DNA from: Russula earlei
Taxonomy: Eukaryota > Basidiomycota > Agaricomycetes > Russulales > Russulaceae
NCBI GenBank assembly: GCA_025769875.1
Contig: JAGFNK010000071.1
Coordinates: forward strand, 1-64,000
DNA: 64,000 nucleotides
Reading direction: 5' to 3'
The notes under the pieces were generated by a model. The model was not told the DNA's origin. It ran no database searches and saw only the letters and a program-made list of their open reading frames with translations. Every line of letters starts with the position of its first letter. Position 1 is the first letter of the stretch. Both the position numbers and the translations under genes were made by a program. Shown here piece by piece: positions 9,245 through 20,156 of the stretch.

Positions 9245-11221
9245 CTAGAGATGAATGGCATGAAAATGAATCAAGACTGGTTGAGACGGTTGAGGCGGTC
9301 GTGAAAGGCTTGAGACGCGAACGCGTCTAGTGTGCCGAGGCGTGCATGGGCGCGTGCGGCGGTCGCAGCTGCTTGTGCTGCGGAAGACGCGAAGGCGGCG
9401 ATCGGCGATGGCGATGACGGAAGAGGCGAGGGCGATGGGAAACGGAGGCGATGGAGACGAGGGCGGCGGTGACGAGATGGCGGCTGCGTGGTGGTGGTGT
9501 TGTCTTGTGGCGGTGGCGGCGTGGTCGTCTCCATTGCAGGTGGTGGCAGCAGGCTGTGGACGAGGAGCGAAGGCGTAGGCGGTGAGCGTGAGTTCGTAGA
9601 TAGAGATGTAGGTGGCGAGGACTCGAGAAAGAGGATGCGTGGGGCGGCTTGCGCGGGGGTGGGATCTGTCGTCTTGCGGCGGCGGTGGCGGGGTCGTCTC
9701 CACTGCAGGTGTCGGCAGCAGACGTGGGCGAGAGCGCGCAAACGGATGGGGAGGCGATGTGGGAGGCGGCGTGCGGTGTGCTGTTGGCGTCCGCGACTGC
9801 TTCTCCTGCGACGGCGGCTTCTGCTCCTGTTGTGGCGTGTCGTGGCTAAGTTCGTGGCCGAGGCCTTCTTGGTCTTCTGGGGTGGTGCTGGTGGCCTGGG
9901 GTTGCGACGGTGCGGCGGTGCTGGTGTCGCGCGAAACTACTAAAGCGGCGGCTGAGACTGAGAAGACTGAGGCTGAGACTGAGAAGGTGGCGGCGGACTG
10001 AGCTGGTGCGACGGTGGAGGCGGACGGGGCGGAGGCGACGACTGAGGGCGACGCAGGGGCGACGGCGGCGGTGGCTGACAAGGGCGTGGCGGCGGTGGCT
10101 TGTGAGACGGTGGTGGAGACGGCGGCGTGTGGCGCTAAGACGTCGGTGGCTGAGGCTGAGGCTACGGTGGCAGCTGACGAGACTAAGGCGGCTGGCAAGG
10201 CTAAGAGCGCGGTGGCGGCGGTTCACTGATCTGAAGCTGGGGCGACGGAGACGGCTGGCAAAACTAGGGGCGCGGTGGCGGCGGCTGAGACTGAGAAGGC
10301 TGAGGCTGAGGGCAGGGTGGAGACGGCGGCGGCTGGCGATGCTGGTGCTATGACAGACTGGGCTGAACTGACGAGTACGGGCGAGGCTAAGACGGAGACT
10401 GATGCGAAGTCGGCGGCTGGCACGACTGAGGCTACTGTGGCATTGGACGAGGCGACGGACGAGACTGAGGGTGACGAGACGACTGAGGGCGCGGGAGCGG
10501 ATGAGACGAAGGCGGGGGTGGCAGACGAGGCTGCGAGGGCTGAAGTGGCGGGCGGCGCTAAAACGTCGGTGGGCGAGGTTGAGATGGTGGTTGTGCATGG
10601 AGCTGAGACAGTGGCCATAGCAGGCGACACTGAGGGCACGGGAGCTGGTTGGGCTAAGACGGGGACAGTGGCGATAGGCGATGTCACGGCTGAGGCTACG
10701 GCAGCGGGGACAGACGAGGTGGCGACGATGGCGAATGCGGGCAATGCTGGGACGGCGAGGGCAGGTGGCGACGATGGCGAATGCGGGCGATGCTGGGACG
10801 GCGAGGGCAGGTGGAGCCGAGGCGATGATGGCTGGCAAGTCGAGGATGGCGGCGGTGAACGAGATGACGGGAACGGCGGACGAGGTGGGAACCGCAGGGA
10901 CGATGGGCAAGGCAGGCGAGGCGGAGGCAATGGTGCACGATGTAGGGACGGAGGCTGGAGCGGGCATGGGCGCAGGGTATGTGTATGGTCAGAATGGAGA
11001 GGTAAGAGGGGCAATGAGTGGCTGGCCGTCACTCCAATCACACTGAAAACAATGTTGCACACCACAACACTTGAGTCAAAAAAACTATGGGGCTGCCTCA
11101 AGACAGCCCATGGGTACAACATGAGGGAAAAATAATAGATATAGACCATGATTTTGAGTTGTAATTCATCTAATACACATGTGGAGGTGGCTTGAGTCCA
11201 GCTCCACCAATTCTCACTCAA
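9245..11221 (-). pseudogene. Ser/Ala/Pro/Val-rich reading frame of TIR element copy 3
   Basis: On the minus strand a frame of 332 codons (11221-10223) starts within the TIR (MSENWWSW) and runs into the Ser/Ala/Val/Pro tract. It stops at a single TGA after VAPASDQ and resumes in phase for another 317 codons (10198-9245) with APAQSAATFSVSASVFSVSA, EDQEGLGHELSH and a Pro/Thr/His-rich tail. The stop corresponds to a sense codon in copies 1 and 2. The gag-like domain is deleted. Long antisense frames here are compositional shadows. Confidence 0.45.
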
Positions 11222-11392
11222 ATCTCATGAAAACAATGGGGCTGCCTAGCCCTCATTCAGGCGATTCAGGGACAATAATTTTCATATGAATTGAAGCTGT
11301 TTTGAGGGAGATATTCATCCCGCATGTTTGAGGGGGTTTCTGCGCCGATTTGGGTGGAATTCAAGCTCCGCCAAGTGTGCTGAAAACGGCAA
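10985..11392 (-). repeat. TIR of element copy 3, right arm
   Basis: Inverse complement of 8728-9139, ending GGCAA with TA at 11393-11394. Confidence 0.9.
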
Positions 11393-13648
11393 TAACTCTC
11401 TCCTTGAACACGTAGGTAGGTTTAATGCTAAGAAGGATTGTTCTGGTAAGTAGCAGTGTAAATCAGTACTCCTAAGATCGGCACTATCAGGGGATTCAAT
11501 GAGAGGTGACACAAAGGGTTGGATAGGTATAACAGGGGTAGGAATACGATTGGTAAACAAAGGTAAGTAGGCGTCAGGAGGGGTAGGAGGTAATGGTCTT
11601 TCAACAAGAAATCCTCTTGCGTTGGGAACTGTTTCTCTCTCAGGGGGTTGTTGGGATGACGCGCGTCTCCTGTGTCAAGGAGCCAGATTTATCGGATGGG
11701 GAGGTGGTAATCACCTGGCGTCCACAAGGTAATTCCGTTAGGAGTAGGAGGTGTATCTGGTTGAAAGTTGCATGTGCAATACTCTGTTTTGCAGTTACAC
11801 CTTGCTGTCCACGGATTTGATTCAGTATCTTCTGTGCTGGCAGACCAACATTCCTGGCTAGTTGGGATGGTGGTTTGAATTGGTGTGAGGGGTCGAGGGG
11901 CAAGACTTGAGGCTTCTAGGATTGCTGGGACAGAATAGTACACAGGGGGACCAGTATATGAGGCATCTGGGCTGGTAATTGCCCAAGGTTGATTGTAGTC
12001 TGCATTGTATAACCACGAGTTAGGTTCCCAATCAAAGGTGTTGTGTATTCCCGGTACAACAGCAAGTTGGACATAAGATTGGTTTTCCCTTTGTATCCTG
12101 TTGAGGTGTAAGTGGCAGAACTGGACAGTGAGACGGTAGTAGCTGATGTATGTCCAAGCCAAGTAAAACAGGCGATACCCTGTCCTTAAAGAATTAACAA
12201 TGAGATGGTGACGTGGCTGGATGATTCTGGTCCAAAGGTTCAATTTGCTAGAGCGCAGGGATTGATAATCAACTGGTTGTCCTTGGATGTTCTTTGCTTG
12301 AGCCAGTTGCCAATATAATAGTTGTTGTCATGCTGGTGGCAGGAGTCGACTAAGGGTTTCAAGATATAATGCATGTTCGTCGTGGCTTAGGAGTTGTCCA
12401 AATGGTAAGACTTCAAGGAATTCTTTGACAATAAGATGAGGAAAGTCTTCGTGGGGTGGTTCTATCCCTGGTATGTCGTGTAGGTTGGTTAAGGTGGTGA
12501 CAGGGAATGCAGTGGAGGCCCAAGTTCGATAATGATTTAGGCTCAAGATGTGTCTGGTGATAGCGTCTTCTTCTTTGTCTTCTTCTAAGGCATATTCTTG
12601 AGGCACTTTAGTCAAGGCAAAGAAGAAAGGTTTATTCAATCTTTATTGAAGCGTTACAAGGGTGGTTCTTACTTTTTAAGAACCATGCGCAAGATCTATG
12701 GTTTCGAGATGGTACCTCTCAATTATTTATTTTGAGAGGGTTAAAGGGAATACGAGGCGTGAAACAGAAGTGAAGTAACTGGGGGTTGAAGCGTATGGTA
12801 TCGACTGTATAAGTCGAATAGTGACGTAGGGACATGCAGTTACTGTTCTCTTCGAAATGTAAGTAACCGTAAGCGAAGGTGAGACGTCTGTCCAAGAAGT
12901 CGTGTACAATAGATAAGCAAAACAAGCCCTCGTAAGCAGGGCGGTAAACAGTGGGCAAAGTAAGAAGTTTCCTAAACAACAAAGTGTTAAAAATGTATGC
13001 AATGTGTCCGAGGGGGAAGTCAGTGTCCAGGGCATAGATCCCGGCGTTGGAACAGTTGCCGAAGGGAGTTAGATTGTACTCGGTGGCAAGGGCAGCATTG
13101 GAGGGTTCCACAGCAAAAGTGTGGACAATGCGTGCATGAAAGGCGGTTGTGTAGGTGTCTGTGAAGGTGCAACGACTCAACTGGTCTGAGGTAGGGATGC
13201 GTCCCAGATAATCTTGATGGTTTAAGTCATGGAGGGGACACCACTGCTCGTGGGAACGATTAGTGGTGGGAAGGACAAAGTATTGATGAGGGTGGAACTG
13301 GAATGCTGTGCAAGGGGGGCGACAAGGAAGCCTTCAGGCAAGGGAGGACAATCTGCTTGCTGTTGCTCACTCTGTGCTGGAGGGGGAGTGCCGACAGGGA
13401 CAAAGTCACCTGGGATAGGCTGGGGAATGCTGGGAGATGATGGTGGGGCTGTTGGCGAGTATAGGATGCTAAGGGGCGAGGATGTGTTGACCAGGTCGAT
13501 GTCTTCAGTGAGGATGCAAAGGGCAGTGCATGGGGTAGGTTGCAGAGGAGAAGGGAGGTGCAAGGAGGTGTTAACCAAAGTGGGGGAGTTAGGAGTGGAC
13601 ACTTGAGCGTTGGCTGGTCAATACAGGGATGATGAGAGACTGTCCAGA
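11393..13648 (-). pseudogene. Gypsy A 5' region between LTR and Gag
   Basis: Several minus-strand frames: 13602-13222 (Pro/Ser/Thr-rich, PPPAQSEQQQADCPPLPEGF), 13180-12719 (aromatic-rich, FHARIVHTFAVEP and LLTLPTVYRPAYEGLF), 12639-12328 and 12243-11689 (Trp/Tyr-rich, with a Cys cluster CNCKTEYCTCNF). They probably form one or two decayed 5' ORFs or the N-terminal part of Gag. None was assigned to a known family. The small Cys cluster is not a canonical knuckle. Confidence 0.4.
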
Positions 13649-14445
13649 TGTCAAGACATGTACTGCTGATCACTAAGGACTCAGGAGCAGGTGGGCAAGG
13701 GTCGGAACAGATGGTACACGGCGTAAACAGCCTTGAACAAGAGGACGAGCCAAACGACTAGGAGATACCAGATGGGGACTGGTATGTGTTGCAAAAGGCA
13801 GAGGCGAAGAGTAGAGGCCAGTGCAGTGAGGGGCTTTAAACAAGGCAGTTGTTGAAGAGTACCTTGAAGACAAGGGAGGACTTTAGACTGAGCAGTCGCA
13901 GGGGAGTACCCAGGAAGATGAGAGTATCACAAATGGACAGTCTGATGACTGCCATGCTTCATTGGGGCTTATATACAGTGTACAGGGTCGATTACAAAGA
14001 ACTGGGACTATTCTAGACTCTTTGGTACCATCCAATAGGACTACAGAGGCATAAACTTGCGTGTGTCAAGTTTCAGGCTTACTGAGTGCATTACTGATCA
14101 TTGTGGAGCGATGACATCATTATGATGTCACTGTGGAGTCGCTCAGTCAGCCATGATGTCATTGGAGCCTTGATGACATCAGATGAGTTATGCAACAGTT
14201 CCTAAGAGTTTGTGCTGCTGTTTCGGGTCCTTGGTGGCTGGGTGACCATGTGGCTGCCACGCGATGATTACCCGATTAGGAAACGGGTGCCTGGTCATGT
14301 TATAGTGCCTTTGCAATAGCGATCTCTTGTACCGCAGGAGGGATAGCCCAGAAAATGGAAGGGAGTTGGCAATGCAAAGTGAGAGAGGTCTCTCTTGAGT
14401 AAAATAGGACAATCTATGGCCAGGACCTGGCCTTGGTTCGTAACA
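13649..14445 (-). repeat. 5' LTR of gypsy A (~797 bp)
   Basis: Read on minus it starts TGTTACGAACC and ends TCTTGACA, the same termini as the LTR family at 51.5-58.9 kb (TGTCAYGAACC...TCTTGACA). It holds tatataag near 13971 and a shared block cagactgtccatttgt downstream of it. The U3 part carries four copies of TGACATCA or its complement. The outer 5-bp flank is ctttg. The partner duplication lies off the window. Confidence 0.75.
14112..14181. promoter_or_regulatory. Cluster of TGACATCA/TGATGTCA sites in LTR A U3
   Basis: A 19-bp palindrome TGACATCATTATGATGTCA lies at 14112-14130, with further sites at 14154-14161 and 14174-14181. These resemble CRE/bZIP sites (TGACGTCA) in which the central CpG has become CpA/TpG. 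They lie about 140-210 bp upstream of the TATA box. Binding is inferred. Confidence 0.4.
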
Positions 14446-15051
14446 CTTTGGAACATTGGCAAGGGGGTCCTCTCCTTCCTGTGGTTCAATTGACTGCTGG
14501 GCCCACTTCTGAGCAATAGTCATCTTTTGTAGGTAAATGGCTTCCCCTTTCTTCAATTGTCGGCTTTCATCTCTTGCTTGCTTTTGGATATTTGCAACAT
14601 AGAGATCCAGGTACTTGTATCGAGCAGTCTCAATCTGTACCACTCCTTCCATCAGCTGTCCTTTCTTCCAGTTGATGGCGGGGTCAAACTCATATAGGAA
14701 GGGATATCCCAGGATGACCCGATCCATTCCTAAATCTGTGAGATAGAACTTTTGCAAGCTCTCCTTCTCCTTATATCAGATGCAAAGCCAGCAGTAATGG
14801 GTGAGTTCCCCTTGCTTATTCTGGGTTCTGTCAATGTTTTGTACTACCATGGGTTCATGTAGTTCCTGTTTCCCAATCTTCAGTCTTTTCCAAGCTGAGT
14901 GATTGATGAAGTTCTCTGTTGCTCCACTGTCCAGTAGAGCAGATTCCTCGGCCGTTGTGTGTGCAGTGATGAAAGTGAATGGAATATTCATAGCATTCAG
15001 TCTTCTAATGTACACTTGCAACACACTATTCTTCCTAAGCCAGGCCATCAA
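14446..15051 (-). pseudogene. Gypsy B aspartic protease and linker
   Basis: It contains ESALLDSGATENFINH, then MVVQNIDRTQNKQGELTHYCW (flap side), MDRVILGYPFLYEFDPAINW and a linker with EAIYLQKMTIAQKWAQQ. One stop separates the two parts near 14776. The same blocks occur in gypsy C (LYIQKTSLAQEWA). The frame ends at VPK, where the LTR of gypsy A begins. Confidence 0.8.
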
Positions 15052-15062
15052 CTTAGGTGTTC

Positions 15063-15542
15063 CTAAAAACCCTGTTCCATCAGTTCTTCCAATGAGTCCT
15101 CCTTCTGTTTGGTGGACATCTTCTTTATGGATGCAGAGGAGGAGCTCTTGTTATAGGTAGGAGGAGGAGATGTGGATTGTCCAGAGACAGTGCTTTCATT
15201 TCCACTGTCCCCTGAGTCATCCTCCTTTTCTGTTTCCAGAGCTCGAGCTTTTCCTTTGTCCCTTGGGTTACTTGATTTCTTTTTGACTCTGTCCTTGTCA
15301 GGACAGTTCCAGCTGATATGCCCTGCTTTCTTGCAGATGAAGCATTTCCCTTCTGCTAGCAGTTTCTTCTTTTCCTCTGTCAGAGGAGGACATCGCTTGG
15401 TCCTTGCTGCATCAGTGGATACCGAGTCCACTTCCATAGCATTTGGGTCTCTTTGGTTTTGCCTTTTCCCCACCTGTAGGGATTTCATGTGATTCTCCCT
15501 GGTGGTCAACAATCCACCTCCAGATCCAATATTGGCTTTCAT
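15063..15542 (-). pseudogene. Gypsy B Gag C-terminal part with CCHC zinc knuckle
   Basis: It has a C-x2-C-x4-H-x4-C knuckle (CFICKKAGHISWNC) preceded by LTEEKKKLLAEGK and followed by Lys/Arg- and Ser-rich acidic sequence. It binds RNA in active elements. A homologous knuckle (CFICKKVGHMSLQC) is in gypsy C. Confidence 0.85.
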
Positions 15543-15638
15543 GAGCTGATCTCTGGCCTGTTCTTCCCTAGCAGCATTGATCCATGCTCGCAGATCATTG
15601 ATGGCAGGTATGTCTCTGACTGGTCAATTGTAGATTCG

Positions 15639-16010
15639 TCACACCAGCCAGGTGATTAGTCCAGCCTTATAGGCTTCAACTGCTCCTGGTGAATTCTGGT
15701 CCCATCCTGCTTTACTGAGCAGAACAAGGAATTTGCTGGTATAATCATCCAGCAATGCTGCTTTAGACATGGACAATTGTTGTAGCTCCATGAAAGCATC
15801 TTCAGGCTCTGTGGTGTCTTTGAATTCTCTGAAGAAGTCATCCACAAATTCGGTCCAAAAGAGCATGTCAGTTGGATCTAGCTGCACCAGTGCATAGGGA
15901 GACAGTGGGTCCCCATTTCTTTTTGCTTCTACCAGGTTCATTTGGTTGACCACCCATTCATGCACCTTCTCTCCTTTGATGTAGGTGAGAGCTAGGGCTA
16001 CTCACTTCAT
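15639..16010 (-). pseudogene. Gypsy B capsid
   Basis: MHEWVVNQ, DPTDMLFWTEFVDDFFREFKD, AFMELQQLSMSKAALLDDYTSKF and LLSKAGWDQNSPGAVEAYKAGL follow the retrotrans_gag layout (W-x-x-F, a Q-L-x-x-Y-x-x-x-F helix, then F-x-x-G-L). It is separated from neighbouring segments by stops. Confidence 0.75.
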
Positions 16011-16094
16011 TGGAATAGTCATGGTCAGGTTGTCACTGTTAAGTAGATTCCATAGATTGAAATCCTGGACGAAGTACTTTGTCTTCTTCCTGTC

Positions 16095-16955
16095 TCATTT
16101 GAAGACTTCAGGAGGGTCTCCTTTCAGAGATCCATTGCCTCCATGGGGGCCTGGTGCCAGCTGAGGTGCCAGGTTCGCTCCTGGTCCTACAGGAGGTGCT
16201 GCAGGTGGTCCCCCTCCTGGAGGGCCTCCTCTGGGTGGGCCTCTTCCCAGTACTGGTGGACTTGCGGGTCCAAAGGGGACTCCTCCACCTCCAGGTGGTC
16301 CTCCTCCACCAGGTGGACTGCCTCCAGGGTTTATTACAATGGTGGGCCCTGTTCTTCCACCTGCTGTCTGGGTGGCAATGGTGGCTGTCTGCATCGCTGC
16401 AATGGTAGCCATTTCAACTGATTCTTCTGGTTCTTCAACAATTGTTGGTTCAATGGGCGAGACATGTACTGTCTGTTCTAGTCTTTCAGCTAGCTCCAAT
16501 ACTTCTGGTGCTTCTGCTTTCTGATCTGTAGTCAGAGGGTCCGACTTCTCTGTTTCTCCACTTGATGACTTTTGTATCAATGGAGCTGGGTCATCTACTA
16601 CTGGGCTTCTGGGTTCCCAATGAGTAGTATGAGGATCTGTCTTGATTCCTAGACCTAGAACTCTATATTCGTCAATGTCTTTGTCCTCTTCTGCATAGGG
16701 ACATCCTTTGTGGTAATCAACAAAGTACCACTGATCATTGATGTATTTGCAAGGAAGGTAGCTTCCTTTGTATCGGACCTCATATCTGTTAGGTCCTTCC
16801 TGGTCTGCCCAACACCAGATGGCAGTCCCTTTGATTCCTGAGGGTAGATCGTCCCTCTCTCTAGCTTTGAACCAACCAAACTTGGTTCCTTGCTTCAATT
16901 TCTGGTTGAACTTTACGCGTATGCTATGTTCACCTTTGATCTCCAGTTTGTCCAC
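16095..16955 (-). pseudogene. Gypsy B Gag N-terminal domain
   Basis: About 286 codons. A compact N-terminal domain holds GTKFGWFKARERDDLPSG, GTAIWCWADQEG and CKYINDQWYFVDYHKG. An acidic linker follows, then a Gly/Pro-rich tail (PPGGGGPPGGGGVPFGPA). The same order is seen in gypsy C (YINDQWYFIDW, then GSPGGGGPP). The domain's function is unknown to me. Confidence 0.7.
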
Positions 16956-17217
16956 TTGCCACTGCCTTTCTTAGGGAGTCGGGACTTGTGTGCCCGCTTA
17001 CCACTGTCTATGCCAATGACAGTAGGGGTCTTTACAGAAGTATGTGTGTGTCCAACCATGCTGCTTGTTGAGAGTCACGTAGTACACCTTCTTCTTGTCA
17101 TGGAGAGGTCTGTATAGATTCTCTCCCTTGACTACTTCAGCGTAGGTTGCTGACCGTATGATGACTAGATCCTAGTCCTAAGGCTTCCTGCCTATTTCTG
17201 GTTTGCTTTCACAGCGA

Positions 17218-17645
17218 TGTCTGTGATAGAAGCTCGACTTATGCTAAGGCTCCAAAGTGCCTTAAATAAGATCAATGGTCATGTCTATGAACACGTCCTA
17301 CCAATGCAGATATGCTTGAGTCAAGCAAGCAATACTCGTGGAGGGGAAGGAGTGTTAGATCCTTCTGGAGTATGGCAACAAGATGAGAGGGGCTCTGCAG
17401 ATGGGGTAAGAGTCAACTGTTTGGGATTGGCAAACTAAGTCGAGCTTAGGGCTCAACTGCTACAGACTGGGGGTTTTATATAGCCCTACAGGGTAAGGTT
17501 CGTGCTACTGTAGTACTGGTTGGTGCTATAGAAGCAAAAGGTGGCTCATAGAAGCGAGGTTGCTTCTATGTAAACGATCTCGGTGCTGGAAGCATTAAGT
17601 GCTTCCCTAGTAGCAATCTTGGTGTCATAAGTACTTTCCTAAACA
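17218..17645 (-). repeat. 5' LTR of gypsy B (~428 bp)
   Basis: Read on minus it starts TGTTTAGGAAAG and ends CACAGACA, with ctatataaaacc near 17479. Gag starts about 260 bp further downstream. It abuts the chromodomain fragment of gypsy D, which suggests B landed in D. Confidence 0.6.
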
Positions 17646-17649
17646 GGAA

Positions 17650-18078
17650 ATGATGTACATGGCAGTACAGGAACATCTGGAACAGAAGCAATGCTACTCA
17701 TTGCTTCTTCAATACATCTTCAGAAAGATACGATCAACGCGTTCCGAACGCAATATCAACAAACATAAACGATCAAGATCTGACGCACGCATGATGCAAA
17801 CAGTGCAGTCCATAGTTCAGGTGTTCCAGCATCTTCCGGACCCCAAACCACTCGGTAACAATGTTGGGAAGAAGAAACAGCTGCAGTATTGTGTTCATTG
17901 GAAGGGATACTCCTCTGCTCATGACTCTTGGGAGCCAGCCATGAATCTACACACCCCCAACCTCATGAAAGACTTTCATAAGAAAAATCCTACAGCCATC
18001 AGGACTATAAAAACCTGCATGGAAAGCAACACTGACTCGAGTAGGCCTTCATCCCCCATTGAAGAACTTTGCCAATGA
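17650..18078 (+). pseudogene. Gypsy D integrase C-terminus with chromodomain
   Basis: The C-terminal half reads QYCVHWKGYSSAHDSWEPA, the signature of a chromodomain (aromatic cage residues Y, W, W present). It follows a basic region and ends at PIEELCQ. Chromodomains in chromoviruses steer integration to marked heterochromatin. The catalytic integrase core is absent. Confidence 0.8.
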
Positions 18079-18144
18079 CTCAGTCATACTCACATTGATC
18101 AATTACTTCCTGTCTACCTTGATCTCATTGGCAACAGAACAATT

Positions 18145-19340
18145 ATGTCTACAGATGAGCAAGCATCATCCTCCTACCACATCCAAACACCTTCCCCATC
18201 TCTCCCTGACCTTGAATACCTCAAAATGGTTGTACCTCCCAGGCCTATGACACAAGAATCAGTGAGTCCAGTTCCCATCACACCCAACTCCCCTACTAGT
18301 ACCTATGTGGACCCCAATATCCCTGGAGAAGGGTGGGAGCACTATGACCCTAGTCAACACCTTGTCCACATCACCATCCCAAATGACTGGCATGAACTCA
18401 TTCCAGCCAAATATATTTGATGGGGTGTGGGTGGAAACCCGGGCTCAGAAGAACCATTCATATAGGGTTGTCAAGGGAAAGATAAATTGGTCTTCAGAGA
18501 ACCCCTATATGTGCACCCTAACTATAACCTCTACCCTGGGCCCCTTGCAGAAGGTGAAGAAGAATATCCTGATGTTCTTGCATCCAACATCCCAGATTTC
18601 ACTCTCCACATGTTCAATTCCCTCCTTACCTCCATCACACATACATTGGGAGATGCTGGAGTCCAAGCTGAGATATGGCATATTAACCAGCATTCCACAT
18701 GACTCTCTAGCTTGGCTTGATGAAATCAATTACTTAACAAGCAGCAGAAAGTTATTCAGCAAGAAAGAGATCAATTGGCTCTCAATAGAGCTAGAGCAGA
18801 GGATATCTACCAGGGGCATATTCTCGTCTCCAAGCTGCCAAATTCCTCCCTCACACCCAAGAAATGTGGTCTCTTATCTCTAGAGCAAATGGCCCATGAG
18901 GCATTCTGGAAGGTACAGACTTATGGCAAGAGGAGCTCTGCTTACCAGAGGTACAACTCCTTGTTGCCCATCACATTGCAGAAAGAATTAGAGGAGGGGC
19001 TAGAAGTGAAGGTTCTCAGGACAAAGGAGGAGCAGCAGGACTGTCTTCAAGAACTTGCAAGGAGGAAGAAATTGAGAGAGGAAAGTTTTATCACCCTCCA
19101 TCCCCCCCTTACAATGCAGGAATGGCTAAATGGTGGCAGCTCATGTATGAGCACAAGTGCAGATGGTGCGGATGGAAAGGACACTGGGACTGACACTGTG
19201 AGATGCCTCACTATGCCTGCATTTCCTGCTGACACTGTATAGTCCCTGGCAACCACAAGTTTTATCAACCCACCAAGAGGTGTAGTCATCTAAGGCCACT
19301 CTTGCCAGAAGAAAGGACCTTGAGAGGACACCTATGAGGC
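18145..19340 (+). pseudogene. Zinc-knuckle ORF downstream of pol in gypsy D
   Basis: One main frame, interrupted by a few stops, runs 18145-19130. It has a Pro/Ser-rich start, EPLYVHPNYNLYPGPLAEGE, a charged helical stretch (QQERDQLALNRARAEDIY; KELEEGLEVKVL; EEQQDCLQELARRKKL) and, after a frameshift, C-x2-C-x4-H-x4-C (CRWCGWKGHWDWHC). It looks Gag-like but sits 3' of the integrase. No known family was assigned. Confidence 0.5.
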
Positions 19341-20029
19341 ACGGTGGGGGTTTTGCAGGATGGTGTCGCTAATGCTCAAGCAGCCTCTACTGCAGTGGAA
19401 GGCCTCAAGAGTACTCTAGCATGCATGTCTACCATGGTAGAAGGCCTTAGGAGCACACTAACTAGCACTAGGGTGGAGATTTCTGCTGCAGAACAATTGG
19501 TAGCAACCATCTTAAATGATGGTACTATTAACCTAGACACTCCCCTTCCTTCCTTAACCCTGACTCTGATAACATCATGCCACGCTACACCAGCTGAAGC
19601 TAGGGCTGGATCAGAACCCCCACTCACTGCTCAAGGAAGGTGAGGGAGATGAGGCAGAGGTCAACCTGTGTGTCGCAGTGCTTGGGTTAGAAGAGAATTG
19701 ATGGCCCCCCAAACTGCAAGACAAGGCAGTGGACTTCCAGCTCAAGAAATTCCTAATGCAGTTCATCTGGCTTCCACCTCACGACAAATGCCTAGAGCCA
19801 GTACTTCTGAGCTTGGACCAGTCACCACCAAAGCAGAAATCAGACAGTTCAAGTATTATGCAGAAATAAATGCTCTGCCAGACTATAGCCCAAGGCCTAT
19901 ACCAAATGATGACACCCTCACTGAAAGAGAAGCTCAAGCAATGAGCAAGGGATGGGAAGGTGAATGGGTTGAAGGCTATCACAGAGTAAGTGACTAGGTC
20001 ATGCCAGACCTAACCTAGAGGGGGTATGG
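19341..20029 (+). other. Decayed 3' tail and polypurine tract of gypsy D
   Basis: A short open stretch (19344-19643: repeated VEGL(K/R)STL units) and Thr/Ser-rich sequence precede the polypurine tract at about 20015-20029. That tract would prime plus-strand DNA just upstream of the LTR at 20030. Confidence 0.45.
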
Positions 20030-20156
20030 TGTTAGGACTCAGTTTGTGTTCCTGTCTGCTTGCTTACCTATGTTTGCTTACTCATTCCTGCTTATTGTTG
20101 CTTACTGATTCACTGACTGATACAATGACTGATGCTAGGGACAGACATCATGAAAG

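Larger units (their letters stand above)
8728..11392 (-). mobile_element. Long-TIR element, copy 3 (complete ends, opposite orientation)
   Basis: The left TIR is 8728-9139 and the right TIR is about 10985-11392, with the same TTGCC/GGCAA ends. TA lies on both sides (8726-8727 and 11393-11394). Relative to copies 1 and 2 it is inverted. It is the GC-richest and least CpG-decayed copy. The Ser/Ala/Pro tract is well preserved, but the gag-like domain between the inner TIR edge and that tract is missing, giving 2.7 kb instead of 3.4 kb. Confidence 0.85.
1978..14445 (-). mobile_element. Ty3/gypsy retrotransposon A, interrupted by three TIR elements
   Basis: On the minus strand the order is 5' LTR (14445-13649), a long 5' region (13648-11393), gag N-region (8727-7669), capsid and zinc knuckle (7668-6990), protease (6985-6500), pre-RT and RT start (6427-5822) and RT core (2399-1978). 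It continues off the window. TIR copies 3, 2 and 1 lie inside it. Removing copy 2 with one TA restores a continuous RT reading frame. Internal stops and frameshifts show a dead element. Its 5' LTR starts inside the gypsy B protease/RT linker, so A inserted into B. Confidence 0.8.
14446..17645 (-). mobile_element. Ty3/gypsy retrotransposon B (5' part)
   Basis: Minus-strand order: LTR (17645-17218), Gag N-domain (16955-16095), capsid (about 16010-15639), zinc knuckle (15542-15063), protease (15051 to about 14446). It is cut by the insertion of gypsy A within the protease-RT linker. Gypsy C at 59.6-63.4 kb is a homologous element with the same domain order. Stops between the frames mark it as inactive. 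Confidence 0.8.
17646..20156 (+). mobile_element. 3' part of chromodomain gypsy D
   Basis: On the plus strand: integrase C-terminus with chromodomain (17650-18078), a decayed third ORF with a zinc knuckle (18145 to about 19340), a noncoding or decayed tail, the polypurine tract agagggggtatgg and the first about 127 bp of an LTR starting TGTTAGGACTC at 20030. The LTR start resembles the solo LTR at 62558. The rest of the LTR is lost at the junction with the FMP52 remnant. Confidence 0.7.

Noticed and set aside
9488..11135. Long plus-strand Gly/Arg/Ala-rich open frames across TIR copy 3
   Set aside because: They lie antisense to the conserved Ser/Ala/Pro tract and follow from its biased triplet composition. 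Copies 1 and 2 have broken equivalents, so they are shadows.
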